DNA from: Primulina eburnea
Taxonomy: Eukaryota > Streptophyta > Magnoliopsida > Lamiales > Gesneriaceae
DNA: 64,000 nt
Reading direction: 5' to 3'
Assembly: GCF_022965805.1 (NCBI RefSeq)
Contig: NC_133108.1
Coordinates: forward strand, 38,262,051 to 38,326,050
Both the position numbers and the translations under genes were made by a program. Below are positions 34,017 through 53,697 of this stretch, piece by piece. The notes beneath the pieces are model-generated. The model ran no database searches. It was not told the DNA's origin and saw only the letters and a program-made list of their open reading frames with translations. The stretch's first letter is position 1; each line of letters starts with the position of its first letter.

Positions 34017-37000
34017 CACATATATATATCAACACACAAGCACACACCACTACACACACTCATGCTTTAATACAAACCACACACATATATTCAATTATAT
34101 ATATACACCCACACGTTAAATAAACACACGCACACCACATATACACATAAAACAAAACACATGTTTCTTTTCTTCTGTTTGACTAAAGAGGAGAAGAGAA
34201 ACTAACTTAAAACTCTTCTTCCTCAATTATATGCTATATTATTCCTCTTCAATTGTCCCTTGAACCATCGTTCCATTTCTCTGAAAATTTCCAGCATCAT
34301 TTCATTGAGGTTATTTAAAGAAAATCGAGCTACGTTCGTCCCGGATCGTCTATCGCTCCGTCTCCGCTTCGGTATCGTCGTTAAAGTATTTTTAAATATC
34401 AAAAGGCACGTATATTCTGTTCTTGATGCATCGATCTTGTCATATTATGCGTTGTGTTGTTATTTATGCGAAAATTATATGTGCGATGCGTAGAAGTTTG
34501 AGCAATCACGTCTAGATCAAGTTTGAAACAATTTTGGATCACCAAATTCACTTTTTTTTCTGTTCTGCAAAATACTGCGATTTTTCGGTATTTATTTTGA
34601 GAAAACTTTCAACGTGAAAATCGTAGAACTTTTTGATGCCTTCGATTTGATATAAAATTCGAAATATTTGGATAAATATTGAGTGAGTTATGGCGTTTTT
34701 CGTAGGACTGCTCAAACTGCATTTTTTTAAAAAGTTTTTGTTGTTCTGAAAAATACTGCGATTTTTCAGTAAATATTTTGAGAAAACTTTTAACCACAAA
34801 AACGTAGATCTTTTTGATACGTTCGATTTGATGTAAAATTCGAGTTATTTGGATCAAAACCGAGTGAGTTATGATATTTTTCGTAGGACTACTCAAACTG
34901 CATTTTTTTAGAAACGTTTTTGTTGTTCTGAAAAATACTGCGATTTTTCAGTAAAGATTTTGAGAAAACTTTTAACTACAAAAACGTAGATCTTTTCGAT
35001 ACGTTCGATTTGATATAAAATTCGAGTTATTTAGATTAAAAACGAGTGAGTTATGATGTTTTTCGTAGGACTGCTCAAACTGCATTTTTTAGAAACGTTT
35101 TTGCTGTTCTGTAAAATACTGCGATTTTTCAGTAAAGATTTTGAGAAAACTTTTAACTAAAAAAACGTAGATATTTTCGATACGTTCGATTTGATATAAA
35201 ATTCGAGTTATTTGGATTAAAAACGAGTGAGTTATGGAGTTTTTAGTATGACTGCTCAAATCGTGTTTCAAGAAAGTTATGAATTTTAATATGTTCTTGA
35301 AGTTTTTATGTTGCAGGCTTTGTTGGGGATCGACGGATGATCGTTGCTGCATATAAGAAAGTTAGTAACGATGTTTAGAGTATTTTTGAGGTTTTGATTC
35401 ATGTCGTTAAGAGCTTGAATTATTAAGAAGTCGTAAGAAATAAACTTTAATATAAATGACAGTATTTTGGGTCGTATGAATTGTAGGGTGATTATAAAAG
35501 TTTAGTTCATTGTTATGGTGTCCTAGAATGGTCTCATAGTGATGAATCTTGATGCATTATGTGTTAATTGGGAGAATAGATATGTCGAAAAATTTTCATA
35601 AAATAATTCGTCGAACAGAGCGGACACGGACCCAGACACGGAGGCAGGCACGGGGTCCGTGCCTTCTTATTTCATCACAACAATTTTTAAGCGCACGGAC
35701 ACGGACCATGATACGGACCTAGGGACGGGGTCCGTGTACCTTCAGATTTTAGGTATATTCTTTTATTATTTAAGGTTTGATTTGAGGTTTTATGCTATGG
35801 TTTAATATGATGTTTTACAAGGTTATGTCATGGGAAATTATAGAATGTTCTAAGAATTTATTTAGTTTGGGATTAAGCATGACATTTACGTTTAAGTTGT
35901 ATAAGTTAAGTTTATGTATTCATATTAGTATGTTGCAGCAACGACCCGATTGACATCCAACGAATCCCTCAATGCAAAGTAAGTATGTATGACGTGCAAA
36001 GAAAATATTTGAAGTTTTTGAGGTATGCTAAATGTCTTGTGACCAAAAGTGAATGGGTTTGGAAGTCGGTGAACGTGGCCGAGGACCTCTCCACCCCGTT
36101 AAATTATGAACGGGTTTGAAGTTAGGATTGGAAAGCGTTAAATTATGAACGGGAACCAATCCGCCCGTTAAATTATGAACGGGTTAGATCGTGGTTGTGA
36201 AGCGTTAAATTATGAACGTGGATCAACTGGCCTGTTAAATTATGAACAGGGATCTCATGTATGTGGCAGTGGATACGTCCCTGTCAGCCCAGTACTGTGG
36301 TTTGTCTGATCAGATATTTATTATGTTGAGGGTCACTTGCTTTGAAACATCCTCTACGCAAAATGATGAAGTTAAGTATGTTGAAGTATGAAAGCATGTT
36401 TAAAGAAAAGTTTATGTGATGGCACGTCATATTATGTATGCATGTATGTTCAAAGTTTATGCAAAGCTCAAGTTTATGAAAGTTCAAGTTATTATGCAAG
36501 TTCAAGTTTCAAAGTATGTATGTTCAAGTTCAAAGAAGTTTATGAGAGTTCAAAGTTATTATGAAAGTTTAAGTTTATTAAGAGTTCAAGTTTATTACGC
36601 AAAGTTTAAGTTTCAAGAATATATGTTATATTTTGAAGTTGTATGTGGTTTTATTATGTAATACTCGTTATTCCCAGTTTATACGTGTTGAGTCTTTAGA
36701 CTCACTAGACTTGATCGATGCAGGTGCTTATGTTGATGAGGAGACAGGAGGTGGCGACCAAGTGGCAGGCTTGGACTGAGCTAGAGGCTAAACCCGAGGA
36801 CCGCCATGTTTACGTTTTTATGCAAAGTTTAAAAATACTCTGATTTATATGATGTGATGGGAGAAGTTTTGAGCAAGTATTTTGTTAGCAGATTTTATTG
36901 GTGATGTTGAATTTCAAATATTTTATGAACGACTCTTTTGACAACCTTTTCTTAAGGGGGATTTGGTTGTGGTATTTTATGGCAAATATTGAAGATTATT

Positions 37001-37065
37001 TTATATTAAAGAAAATTTTAAATTTTTCCGCAAATTTTGAATGGTAAAAAGTACGGTATGTTTCA
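33495..37065 (+). repeat. 5' LTR of the LARD-like element
   Basis: Blocks in order: a (TA)n run and a CA-rich stretch (about 33980-34150); four tandem units of about 181 bp (about 34560-35290, anchor TTCTG-AAAATACTGCGATTTT); two GC-rich CACGGACCC...GGGGTCCGTG segments (35620-35740); five CGTTAAATTATGAACG hairpin words (36098-36250); AAGTTCAAGTTTATG-type repeats (36380-36620). Open frames of 73-95 codons on both strands come from these repeats. Confidence 0.9.
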
Positions 37066-39902
37066 GTTGGTATCAGAGCGGTTTTCTTGTAAAGGGTTAT
37101 GCCTACTGCCAGTCGCAAGAAACTCACGAAGTCACACCTCAAGTCTGTAAGTTTTAAAGTTTTAAAGTCTTTTAAGTAGTAAGCATGAAGTTATGATTTC
37201 AGCATGTGCATGTTTTAAATACTATCACTTGTATGTTTACATGACATATTTTTTAGAGTGCAGATTTATCTGTTGTGGTGATTCGAGATTGAATCTTTAA
37301 AATCTTTATGCATGTTACGACATGAAATGGAAAATTATTTAATTTTCTTGCATGCTGGTGTGGTGTACTTGGACATGATTAATAATTTTGCTTTTGGGAG
37401 TCGAGAAAAGTTAGAAATGATTTGTCAATGTTAGAAATGATTTGTCAATATTAATTTTTGGATTAGTAGTACTGATGTTATACTCGTGGGTCATAAGTTA
37501 AACTTGACAATTATGAATACTTTTGGGACTTGTATATTTTCTAAGAATTTCAAATGATTCGTGGTTGCTAGCTTAATTAATTTTTGAAGATTTCATGTAA
37601 GGATTAATGATTTGAAGACTACGACGATCTTTGGAAGTATAAAGACGTAGAATTTATTTAAAGTGTATGTTCTATCTAGATATATTTAAGGATTGAATTA
37701 CATGAATTGAGAATTTTAAAGACCTAAGTGCAAAGCAATATTCTAAGGGATTATTTTCGAATTTACAAAATTTTGGGATTAGATTTTTAGTTCAAGAATT
37801 TTAAAGTTAATGAGGTTAAGTCGAAAAATTTATGGGTACGAAGATGCAAATTTCAAACAGTTGTAGGGCCAAAAATATAAATTTTGGGAACTTTAAGGAC
37901 CAAATTGCAAATTTCGAAATTTTTGAGGATTTAGTTCGAACTTTTAAGGAACACTTGAGTAATATCAGTAGCTTTTCGAAGTTATGGAATTGATTTTTGG
38001 TTTAATAAGCTTAAAATTATTGAAATTTATGTTACGAGAAATCTATAAGATGGAATTAGGAACGCCAACAACTTATGGGTAATTGTAAAATTTTTGTACT
38101 TTAGGACAATTAGATAAAATTTTCGAGGAAATTAAGAATTTATGCTACAATTTTAAGAAATTGAGAGAACTAGTTTAGCGGTAAGTGATAACTGAATGGT
38201 TTAAATGATAGGAATTCTCGAGGATTTAAGCTCAAAGGAATTATTAGAACCTTGAAGTATTTGGGTTATAATATTATAAGAAATGATAATCAAGGGAGTT
38301 GTAAGATGAATTGATATTTGGCTCGAAAGTTAGGCGCTAGTGAATTAATGTTGCGGTAAATTAAGAATTTAGAATGATAACGATTTGAGGTAAAAGTTGC
38401 TCAATTAACTAAGTTATAAGAGTAGACAATGAGTTAGCAAAATTTTTGGGAACTTAAGATTTATGTGTTTTAAGTTTTTATCAATGATCTTAACAGCTAG
38501 GACTATACTTTTGTTGGAATTTTATTATCTAGAAAGTTGAGTATGATCGATGGTTAGGTTACTCGATAGATGTATGAAAAGATTTAAGTAGACATCTGGT
38601 CTTGAGAAATTTTTTTTTTGTAAGTTATTAAGAAAATTGGGAATAAGTAAATATGTGTGTTGGAATTATGTTATCTAAAACTATTTGGATTGCGTAAGTT
38701 GAATTTAAAATGTATGAAATATTTGTTAGTACGGAAATTTTTGTGGGTGAAATAAATACAAAAGAGAATTAGCGGTGTTCAACATAAGTTATCAATCAAT
38801 GAATATTAAGATTTTTATTGAGTAAGAAATCTAAAAGTTTGCCATGGTGGTATGACAAATCACGATGCATTTTATTAATTAATGAATATTACAATACAAA
38901 GTAATGGATAAACAACAATTACAAGTAACCGTAAAAATAAAGAAAAAACATGAGGAGGATATTCTCCGATAAATACAAGAATCATAAATATAATAACTAA
39001 AATAATTGAAAATAACTTTGCAAGAGCCATCTTCTTTTTCTTCGAAAAATTTGATGAAGAATAAGTTTTAGAGAAGAAGAGAAAGTTGGAGTGATTGAAT
39101 GAATTTGTGAGATGGCATTTATAGAGAGAAAAAAAAAAATATAGCCGTTTGTTACCGTTTTATGACCGTTGGTATATGTATGTATTTGTATAATTTTATG
39201 GTAAAAATATGGTGTATATAATATTAGATATGTTTAAATAATTATGTATATCATATCTCATTATTATAATGAGATGTCATAATTTATTTTGTTTAAAAAT
39301 CTTATAGGCTTTTATACTTGTCATATCCCTTACTCGAAATTAAAGGTTGACAATAATTTTATATTTGGGTCGTACTTGTAAATAGCTAAGTTACATAAGC
39401 TTGGTATTGTAAGGAAAGACTCGATTCAAGAGTTGTAGGCCAATATTATTATGAGGTAAGATAAGATTTAACTTTTAAGTGTATTGCCGTGGGTAGAAGT
39501 TGATCAGAAAAATTTTAGTGCTAAGATTTCTTAGGCTAAACTGCATTGATGCTAATGTATTAGTTCGATGAACATTACGAGTATAGTATAAGAAAAGTAA
39601 AATACGATAAGCTTGAATCTTCATTTCTAATACTGGGAACGACGAGAAAAGTTAGAAGTCGAAATCATAAAAAAGTAAAAGTAAGTCTCCATAAGTCGTT
39701 TTAAGTTGTGAATCGCAAACGAGGTTTTTGGTAGGAAATTTAATTCGGATTGAAAAGACGTAAGGACAACATAAGACTTAATTTATCAGAGTAGCGCAGC
39801 GGTAGCATGGATTGTTGGGATACTAGAATTAAGAATCTAAACTTTTGGATTACCGAGGATTAGCGAATTTCGGGGACGAAATTCAAATTAAGGGGGATAG
39901 AT
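37066..39902 (+). other. Non-coding interior of the LARD-like element
   Basis: After the primer binding site an ATG at about 37100 opens a 26-codon frame (MPTASRKKLTKSHLKS) followed by GTAAG, possibly a gag start remnant or a leader exon with a splice donor. The rest is AT-rich with stops in every frame. At about 38840-39340 a segment unlike its surroundings holds the antisense promoter-like region described separately. Confidence 0.7.
38875..39030 (-). CDS. Possible captured gene start: signal-peptide-like 51-aa ORF
   Basis: On the minus strand, CTATAAATGCC (about 39113-39123) lies some 90 bp before an ATG at 39030. Between them is a CT-rich leader like a plant 5' UTR (TCACTCCAACTTTCTCTTC). 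The ORF begins MALAKLFSIILVIIFMILV, a Lys followed by a long hydrophobic run as in a signal peptide or membrane anchor, and stays hydrophobic to its stop. Upstream are three AACGG words (about 39143-39170), the core of MYB/MSA-type sites. I infer that the promoter and first exon of a host gene for a small secreted or membrane peptide were captured; the parent gene is unknown and the coding part after about residue 22 may be intron or scrambled sequence. The ORF may equally be chance. Confidence 0.35.
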   Translation of the reverse strand: MALAKLFSIILVIIFMILVFIGEYPPHVFSLFLRLLVIVVYPLLCIVIFIN

Positions 39903-40385
39903 TGTGAAGTCCCGAAAATTTTAAGTCCATATGAACCAAGTGCGTGCAAGTTATTAAATTCCTTATGTATTTTATTAAATGATTTTAATGCATGCATATA
40001 TTTAATTTATGAAATTTATTATTTTAATTATTTATGTTTATTTAATGTACGTTAAAATGTTTTTTAGAGTTTTATGTTTCAGGCGATTATTCGAGGCGAG
40101 ATCGAGGAAAGGAGATCGGGACGATTTTTAGTAAATTTTAATGCAGTATTTTATTTAAAGATAAGGATGGAGTATTTTAAATAATTTAATTAATTTTAAT
40201 AATTTACGAGATTAATTAAATTATTTAAATGATTAATTGATTTTAAAAATTTTAGAGTTGTAGTATTTGTGCATCTTATTTAAATTTAAAAATTTATATT
40301 AGAGTTAATATGAGATTTATTTTAAATTAGTATGTTAAATGTTTTTAAATAGATTGTTATTATATTAAAAACATATGTTACAATT

Positions 40386-40420
<35 letters not shown>

Positions 40421-43400
40421 GGTATATATATACATACACATATATATATCAACACACAAGCACACACCACTACACACACTCATGCTTTAATACAAACCAC
40501 ACACATATATTCAATTATATATATACACCCACACGTTAAATAAACACACGCACACCACATATACACATAAAACAAAACACATGTTTCTTTTCTTCTTTTT
40601 GACTAAAGAGGAGAAGAGAAACTAACTTAAAACTCTTCTTCCTCAATTATATGCTATATTATTCCTCTTCAATTGTCCCTTGAACCATCGTTCCATTTCT
40701 CTGAAAATTTCCAGCATCATTTCATTGAGGTTATTTAAAGAAAATCGAGCTACGTTCGTCCCGGATCGTCTATCGCTCCGTCTCCGCTTCGGTATCGTCG
40801 TTAAAGTATTTTTAAATATCAAAAGACACGTATATTCTGTTCTTGATGCATCGATCTTGTCATATTATGCGTTGTGTTGTTATTTATGCGAAAATTATAT
40901 GTGCGATGCGTAGAAGTTTGAGCAATCACGTCTAGATCAAGTTTGAAACAATTTTGGATCACCAAATTCACTTTTTTTTCTGTTCTGCAAAATACTGCGA
41001 TTTTTCGGTATTGATTTTGAGAAAACTTTCAACGAGAAAATCGTAGAACTTTTTGATGCCTTCGATTTGATATAAAATTCGAAATATTTGGATAAATATT
41101 GAGTGAGTTATGGCGTTTTTCGTAGGACTGCTCAAACTGCATTTTTTTAAAAAGTTTTTGTTGTTCTGAAAAATACTGCGATTTTTCAGTAAATATTTTG
41201 AGAAAACTTTTAACCACAAAAACGTAGATCTTTTTGATACGTTCGATTTGATGTAAAATTCGAGTTATTTGGATCAAAACCGAGTGAGTTATGATATTTT
41301 TCGTAGGACTACTCAAACTGCATTTTTTTAGAAACGTTTTTGTTGTTCTGAAAAATACTGCGATTTTTCAGTAAAGATTTTGAGAAAACTTTTAACTACA
41401 AAAACGTAGATCTTTTCGATACGTTCGATTTGATATAAAATTCGAGTTATTTAGATTAAAAACGAGTGAGTTATGATGTTTTTCGTAGGACTGCTCAAAC
41501 TGCATTTTTTAGAAACGTTTTTGCTGTTCTGTAAAATACTGCGATTTTTCAGTAAAGATTTTGAGAAAACTTTTAACTAAAAAAACGTAGATATTTTCGA
41601 TACGTTCGATTTGATATAAAATTCGAGTTATTTGGATTAAAAACGAGTGAGTTATGGAGTTTTTAGTATGACTGCTCAAATCGTGTTTCAAGAAAGTTAT
41701 GAATTTTAATATGTTCTTGAAGTTTTTATGTTGCAGGCTTTGTTGGGGATCGACGGATGATCGTTGCTGCATATAAGAAAGTTAGTAACGATGTTTAGAG
41801 TATTTTTGAGGTTTTGATTCATGTCGTTAAGAGCTTGAATTATTAAGAAGTCGTAAGAAATAAACTTTAATATAAATGACAGTATTTTGGGTCGTATGAA
41901 TTGTAGGGTGATTATAAAAGTTTAGTTCATTGTTATGGTGTCCTAGAATGGTCTCATAGTGATGAATCTTGATGCATTATGTGTTAATTGGGAGAATAGA
42001 TATGTCGAAAAATTTTCATAAAATAATTCGTCGAACAGAGCGGACACGGACCCAGACACGGAGGCAGGCACGGGGTCCGTGCCTTCTTATTTCATCACAA
42101 CAATTTTTAAGCGCACGGACACGGACCATGATACGGACCTAGGGACGGGGTCCGTGTACCTTCAGATTTTAGGTATATTCTTTTATTATTTAAGGTTTGA
42201 TTTGAGGTTTTATGCTATGGTTTAATATGATGTTTTACAAGGTTATGTCATGGGAAATTATAGAATGTTCTAAGAATTTATTTAGTTTGGGATTAAGCAT
42301 GACATTTACGTTTAAGTTGTATAAGTTAAGTTTATGTATTCATATTAGTATGTTGCAGCAACGACCCGATTGACATCCAACGAATCCCTCAATGCAAAGT
42401 AAGTATGTATGACGTGCAAAGAAAATATTTGAAGTTTTTGAGGTATGCTAAATGTCTTGTGACCAAAAGTGAATGGGTTTGGAAGTCGGTGAACGTGGCC
42501 GAGGACCTCTCCACCCCGTTAAATTATGAACGGGTTTGAAGTTAGGATTGGAAAGCGTTAAATTATGAACGGGAACCAATCCGCCCGTTAAATTATGAAC
42601 GGGTTAGATCGTGGTTGTGAAGCGTTAAATTATGAACGTGGATCAACTGGCCTGTTAAATTATGAACAGGGATCTCATGTATGTGGCAGTGGATACGTCC
42701 CTGTCAGCCCAGTACTGTGGTTTGTCTGATTAGATATTTATTATGTTAAGGGTCACTTGCTTTGAAACATCCTCTACGCAAAATGATGAAGTTAAGTATG
42801 TTGAAGTATGAAAGCATGTTTAAAGAAAAGTTTATGTGATGGCACGTCATATTATGTATGCATGTATGTTCAAAGTTTATGCAAAGCTCAAGTTTATGAA
42901 AGTTCAAGTTATTATGCAAGTTCAAGTTTCAAAGTATGTATGTTCAAGTTCAAAGAAGTTTATGAGAGTTCAAAGTTATTATGAAAGTTTAAGTTTATTA
43001 AGAGTTCAAGTTTATTACGCAAAGTTTAAGTTTCAAGAATATATGTTATATTTTGAAGTTGTATGTGGTTTTATTATGTAATACTCGTTATTCCCAGTTT
43101 ATACGTGTTGAGTCTTTAGACTCACTAGACTTGATCGATGCAGGTGCTTATGTTGATGAGGAGACAGGAGGTGGCGACCAAGTGGCAGGCTTGGACTGAG
43201 CTAGAGGCTAAACCCGAGGACCGCCATGTTTACGTTTTTATGCAAAGTTTAAAAATACTCTGATTTATATGATGTGATGGGAGAAGTTTTGAGCAAGTAT
43301 TTTGTTAGCAGATTTTATTGGTGATGTTGAATTTCAAATATTTTATGAACGACTCTTTTGACAACCTTTTCTTAAGGGGGATTTGGTTGTGGTATTTTAT

Positions 43401-43485
43401 GGCAAATATTGAAGATTATTTTATATTAAAGAAAATTTTAAATTTTTCCGCAAATTTTGAATGGTAAAAAGTACGGTATGTTTCA
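39903..43485 (+). repeat. 3' LTR of the LARD-like element
   Basis: Nearly identical to the 5' LTR. Substitutions seen by eye are in the segments at about 40596, 40825, 41013, 41034, 42731 and 42747, plus a 12-bp longer TA/GTAGG microsatellite at about 40390-40435. All internal repeat arrays are conserved in copy number. Confidence 0.9.
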
Positions 43486-43795
43486 ATCGAGCTTGAGCTT
43501 GGTTTGATATGATTAACAAACGAACTCAAACAAGCTTTTTATCGAGCCGAACTCCAAATAGCTCGCGAACGGTTTGATTTGTTTATATCCCTAATTAGAG
43601 CAATAAATATAGAGGACGAAAGGTGTCGAATTGTTGAATGTTGGATCTTCCTATGTAGTAAATATGTTAGCTTCATCGATGTTTCAAGTGTAAATTTTGA
43701 ACAATTAAATTTTAAATAGAGAAAAATAACACTAGACAATCAAACATGGTTGTGAAATATGAAAATAAACAAGGGATATGACTTACATTTGGTTG

Positions 43796-44242
43796 GAGGA
43801 TAAAATTATGAAATGATTAAGAGATAAATGATAAAAAAAAATGATTGAAATAGAAATATAATGATAAAATAATATTATGTTTGGTATGATTGTTAAGAAT
43901 GAGATAATTAAAAATCTTTTGATGAATTGACAAAATTGTTTATCCACTTTGGCGACGACGGTTGTCGGCCGGCATGTTGGCCGGAGGTGGTCATTCGGCG
44001 GCGGCTGGCCAGAGGTGGTCGTTCAGCGGGGGCGGCGGTCTGCCAGCGACAAACTGTGGCGGGAAGTGGTGGTGAGTTTGAACATAATCCTAATGAGTGA
44101 GAAATGATTATTTTATCCCAGTTAATATAACCTAATAATTTATAGGAGGGATTGACTTGGTTAAATAAAAATGGTACCAAACATGAGATTATGTGAGTTA
44201 AAAAATCATAAACCCACCTAATTTCCAGTATCAAACGTAGCC
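43796..44242 (-). mobile_element. Tourist/Harbinger-like MITE (about 447 bp)
   Basis: Left end CATTTGGTTGGAGGATAAAA, right end AGTATCAAACGTAGCC, with tta on both sides (43793-43795, 44243-44245). It is the same family as 48128-48591, in opposite orientation. The GC-rich centre (GGCGGCGGCTGGCC at about 43990) yields a 114-codon open frame that is not a gene. Confidence 0.7.
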
Positions 44243-44245
44243 TTA

Positions 44246-44794
44246 ATCTCAATTAATCCAGTGTTTACTTATAAAAAAGTAATTTTATCAAATTAAATTG
44301 ATCAGTTTTTATTTTTTTAAAAAAATTACATTAACCAAATCGATATAAAATTGGTTATTTTAGTCGATTAACCATTCGAAAAAGTATTGCATATTTGAGA
44401 AATCAAATAGACACTTAAGTTAACCCTATACCATTTCAATCACTTGATATTAAGATACAATTAAAGATAAAAGTTCAATAAAAAAAATCGATAATTGAAA
44501 GTTAGCTGTATCCAAATTAGTTCTTTAGCCAATTAATACCGAACCGATTTAACTTATAAGATTATAAATTTTTTCCAATTTATATCTGTAACACGAATTA
44601 TAAAAGTAAATTATTAAAGTACAATGCAGCAATCAAGCATATTATAATTCATGAATTTAGATACAATTGGAATTGAATGATCATCCTAATCTAATAACAG
44701 CCCCCCAACCTATTGTTCTGTTTTCTTTTCTTCTTTTCTTTTTTTATTATTTCTTATATATGAGAAGCATAGTCTATATTTTGTGACAGCAACT
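44246..44794. other. 3' flank of the carboxypeptidase gene
   Basis: AT-rich; the part next to 44794 is probably the 3' UTR of the minus-strand carboxypeptidase gene. No other gene is seen. Confidence 0.5.
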
Positions 44795-52720
<7,926 letters not shown>

Positions 52721-53167
52721 ACTAGTTTTTATGAAAGATTTAGCATTTAAAAATATAATTGATTTTTCGATTTGGTATAAATGCGTTTGATTTTGTGTTT
52801 TGTATATTTATGTGATAAATTTAGTTTCGAGATATTTAACATATAATTGTGGAATAATAGATCCACTTTATTTTTAATGTCTTAATCTACAATTAAAATC
52901 TTGTCTTATTTCTTCCAATTATGCGTGAAATTACTCGAACTCTAATAAATTATTGATCGATTAATTTTGATTCTCAATTATCCGTTGGATGCTTCAAATC
53001 GTGAAATAATTGCCACGCATTAAAGAGCTTGTCTAGTTGTCAAAATATTTCTAAATATTGGTAAAAAGTTTTTTTTTATATATATACATACCGAAATTAT
53101 TGATTTTGCTAAAGGATTAGGTTGGCCGAGTAGGAGCTACCTATAACTTCTATCCTCATTTTTTAAT
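52721..53167. other. AT-rich upstream DNA
   Basis: Upstream region of the carboxypeptidase gene; no gene or repeat recognised. Confidence 0.45.
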
Positions 53168-53554
53168 GACAAAAACTTGTGTGAGACGGTCTCACGGGTC
53201 GTATTTGTGATACAGATATCTTATTTGGGTCATCTATGAACAAATATTACTTTTTATGCTAAGAGCATTACTTTTTATTGTGAATATGGGTATGGTTGAC
53301 CCCAGGGGCGGAGCCAGAAATATGGCTCCGCCCGGACTAGAATTTTAAACTCTAATTTTTTTTAATATTTTAAATTGATATACCGGGGCTAATATCACAT
53401 TATTCTAAAATTATACAAAATTTAAATATAATTTTTTTCAAAAAAAATTGGGCCAACCGGGCTAAAGCCAGGGTACAAGTTTACATAGCTCCGCCCCTGG
53501 TTGACCCATCTCACAGATTATAATCCGTGAGATGGTCTCACATGAGACACACTC
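53168..53554 (+). mobile_element. Fold-back MITE (family FB, copy 5) interrupted by a hAT MITE
   Basis: Starts GACAAAAACTTGTGTGAGAC and ends GGTCTCACATGAGACACACTC-like. Removing the 197-bp insert at 53303-53499 and one copy of its duplication leaves a normal copy of about 180 bp. Confidence 0.85.
53303..53499. mobile_element. hAT-type MITE (197 bp) nested in FB copy 5
   Basis: Ends CAGGGGCGGAGCCAGAAAT and, on the complement, CAGGGGCGGAGCTATGTAAA. The exact 8-bp duplication gttgaccc stands on both sides (53295-53302, 53500-53507). Typical small hAT derivative. Confidence 0.9.
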
Positions 53555-53697
53555 TTTGTCCTAATGGTTTTTTTTTCCCTAACAAAATATTCGTTTACAT
53601 TTGTTATATACCCAAGTAGTTTCAAACACATTCAACCTTCTCTAAATCTTCACATTTTATTTTTTTTTTCCTGTTAAAACTTTCGACTCTGATTTTA

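Larger units (their letters stand above)
33495..43485 (+). mobile_element. LARD-like non-autonomous LTR retrotransposon (9991 bp), young
   Basis: Two LTRs, 33495-37065 (3571 bp) and 39903-43485 (3583 bp), start TGTGAAGTCCCG and end TTTCA. The 5-bp duplication atcga flanks the element (33490-33494, 43486-43490). By eye they differ at only six substitutions plus a TA-microsatellite indel. The primer binding site TGGTATCAGAGC is at 37068-37079; the purine tract AAGGGGGATAGA is just before the 3' LTR. The 2.84-kb interior has no open frame above background and no gag, protease, RT or integrase, so it fits a large retrotransposon derivative. The interior end (CGGGGACGAAATTC, then AAGGGGGATAG) resembles Tekay-type chromoviruses, which suggests the partner family. 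Confidence 0.93.
32859..43593. mobile_element. hAT-type MITE (739 bp) split by the LARD-like element
   Basis: Left part 32859-33494, right part 43491-43593. Ends TAGAGATGTAAATGATTCAAACC-like and, on the complement, TAGGGATATAAACAAATCAA form inverted repeats. Flanking 8-mers are attagggc (32851-32858) and attagagc (43594-43601), 7 of 8 identical. The interior repeats GAGCTCGAGCTTG-type words. The LARD-like element sits inside with its own duplication atcga, so it came later. Confidence 0.85.

Noticed and set aside
36095..36255. CRISPR-like spaced repeats
   Set aside because: Short hairpin words with unequal spacing inside a plant LTR; no CRISPR would be expected in plant nuclear DNA.
34260..36661. 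Open frames of 73-95 codons repeated at 40680-43081
   Set aside because: They are duplicated because both LTRs are nearly identical. The frames follow tandem repeats and no gag or pol motif is present.
39785..39820. tRNA-like GTAGCGCAGCGGTAGCATGG
   Set aside because: Resembles an A-box and D-arm, but no anticodon arm, T arm or B-box follows at the proper distance.
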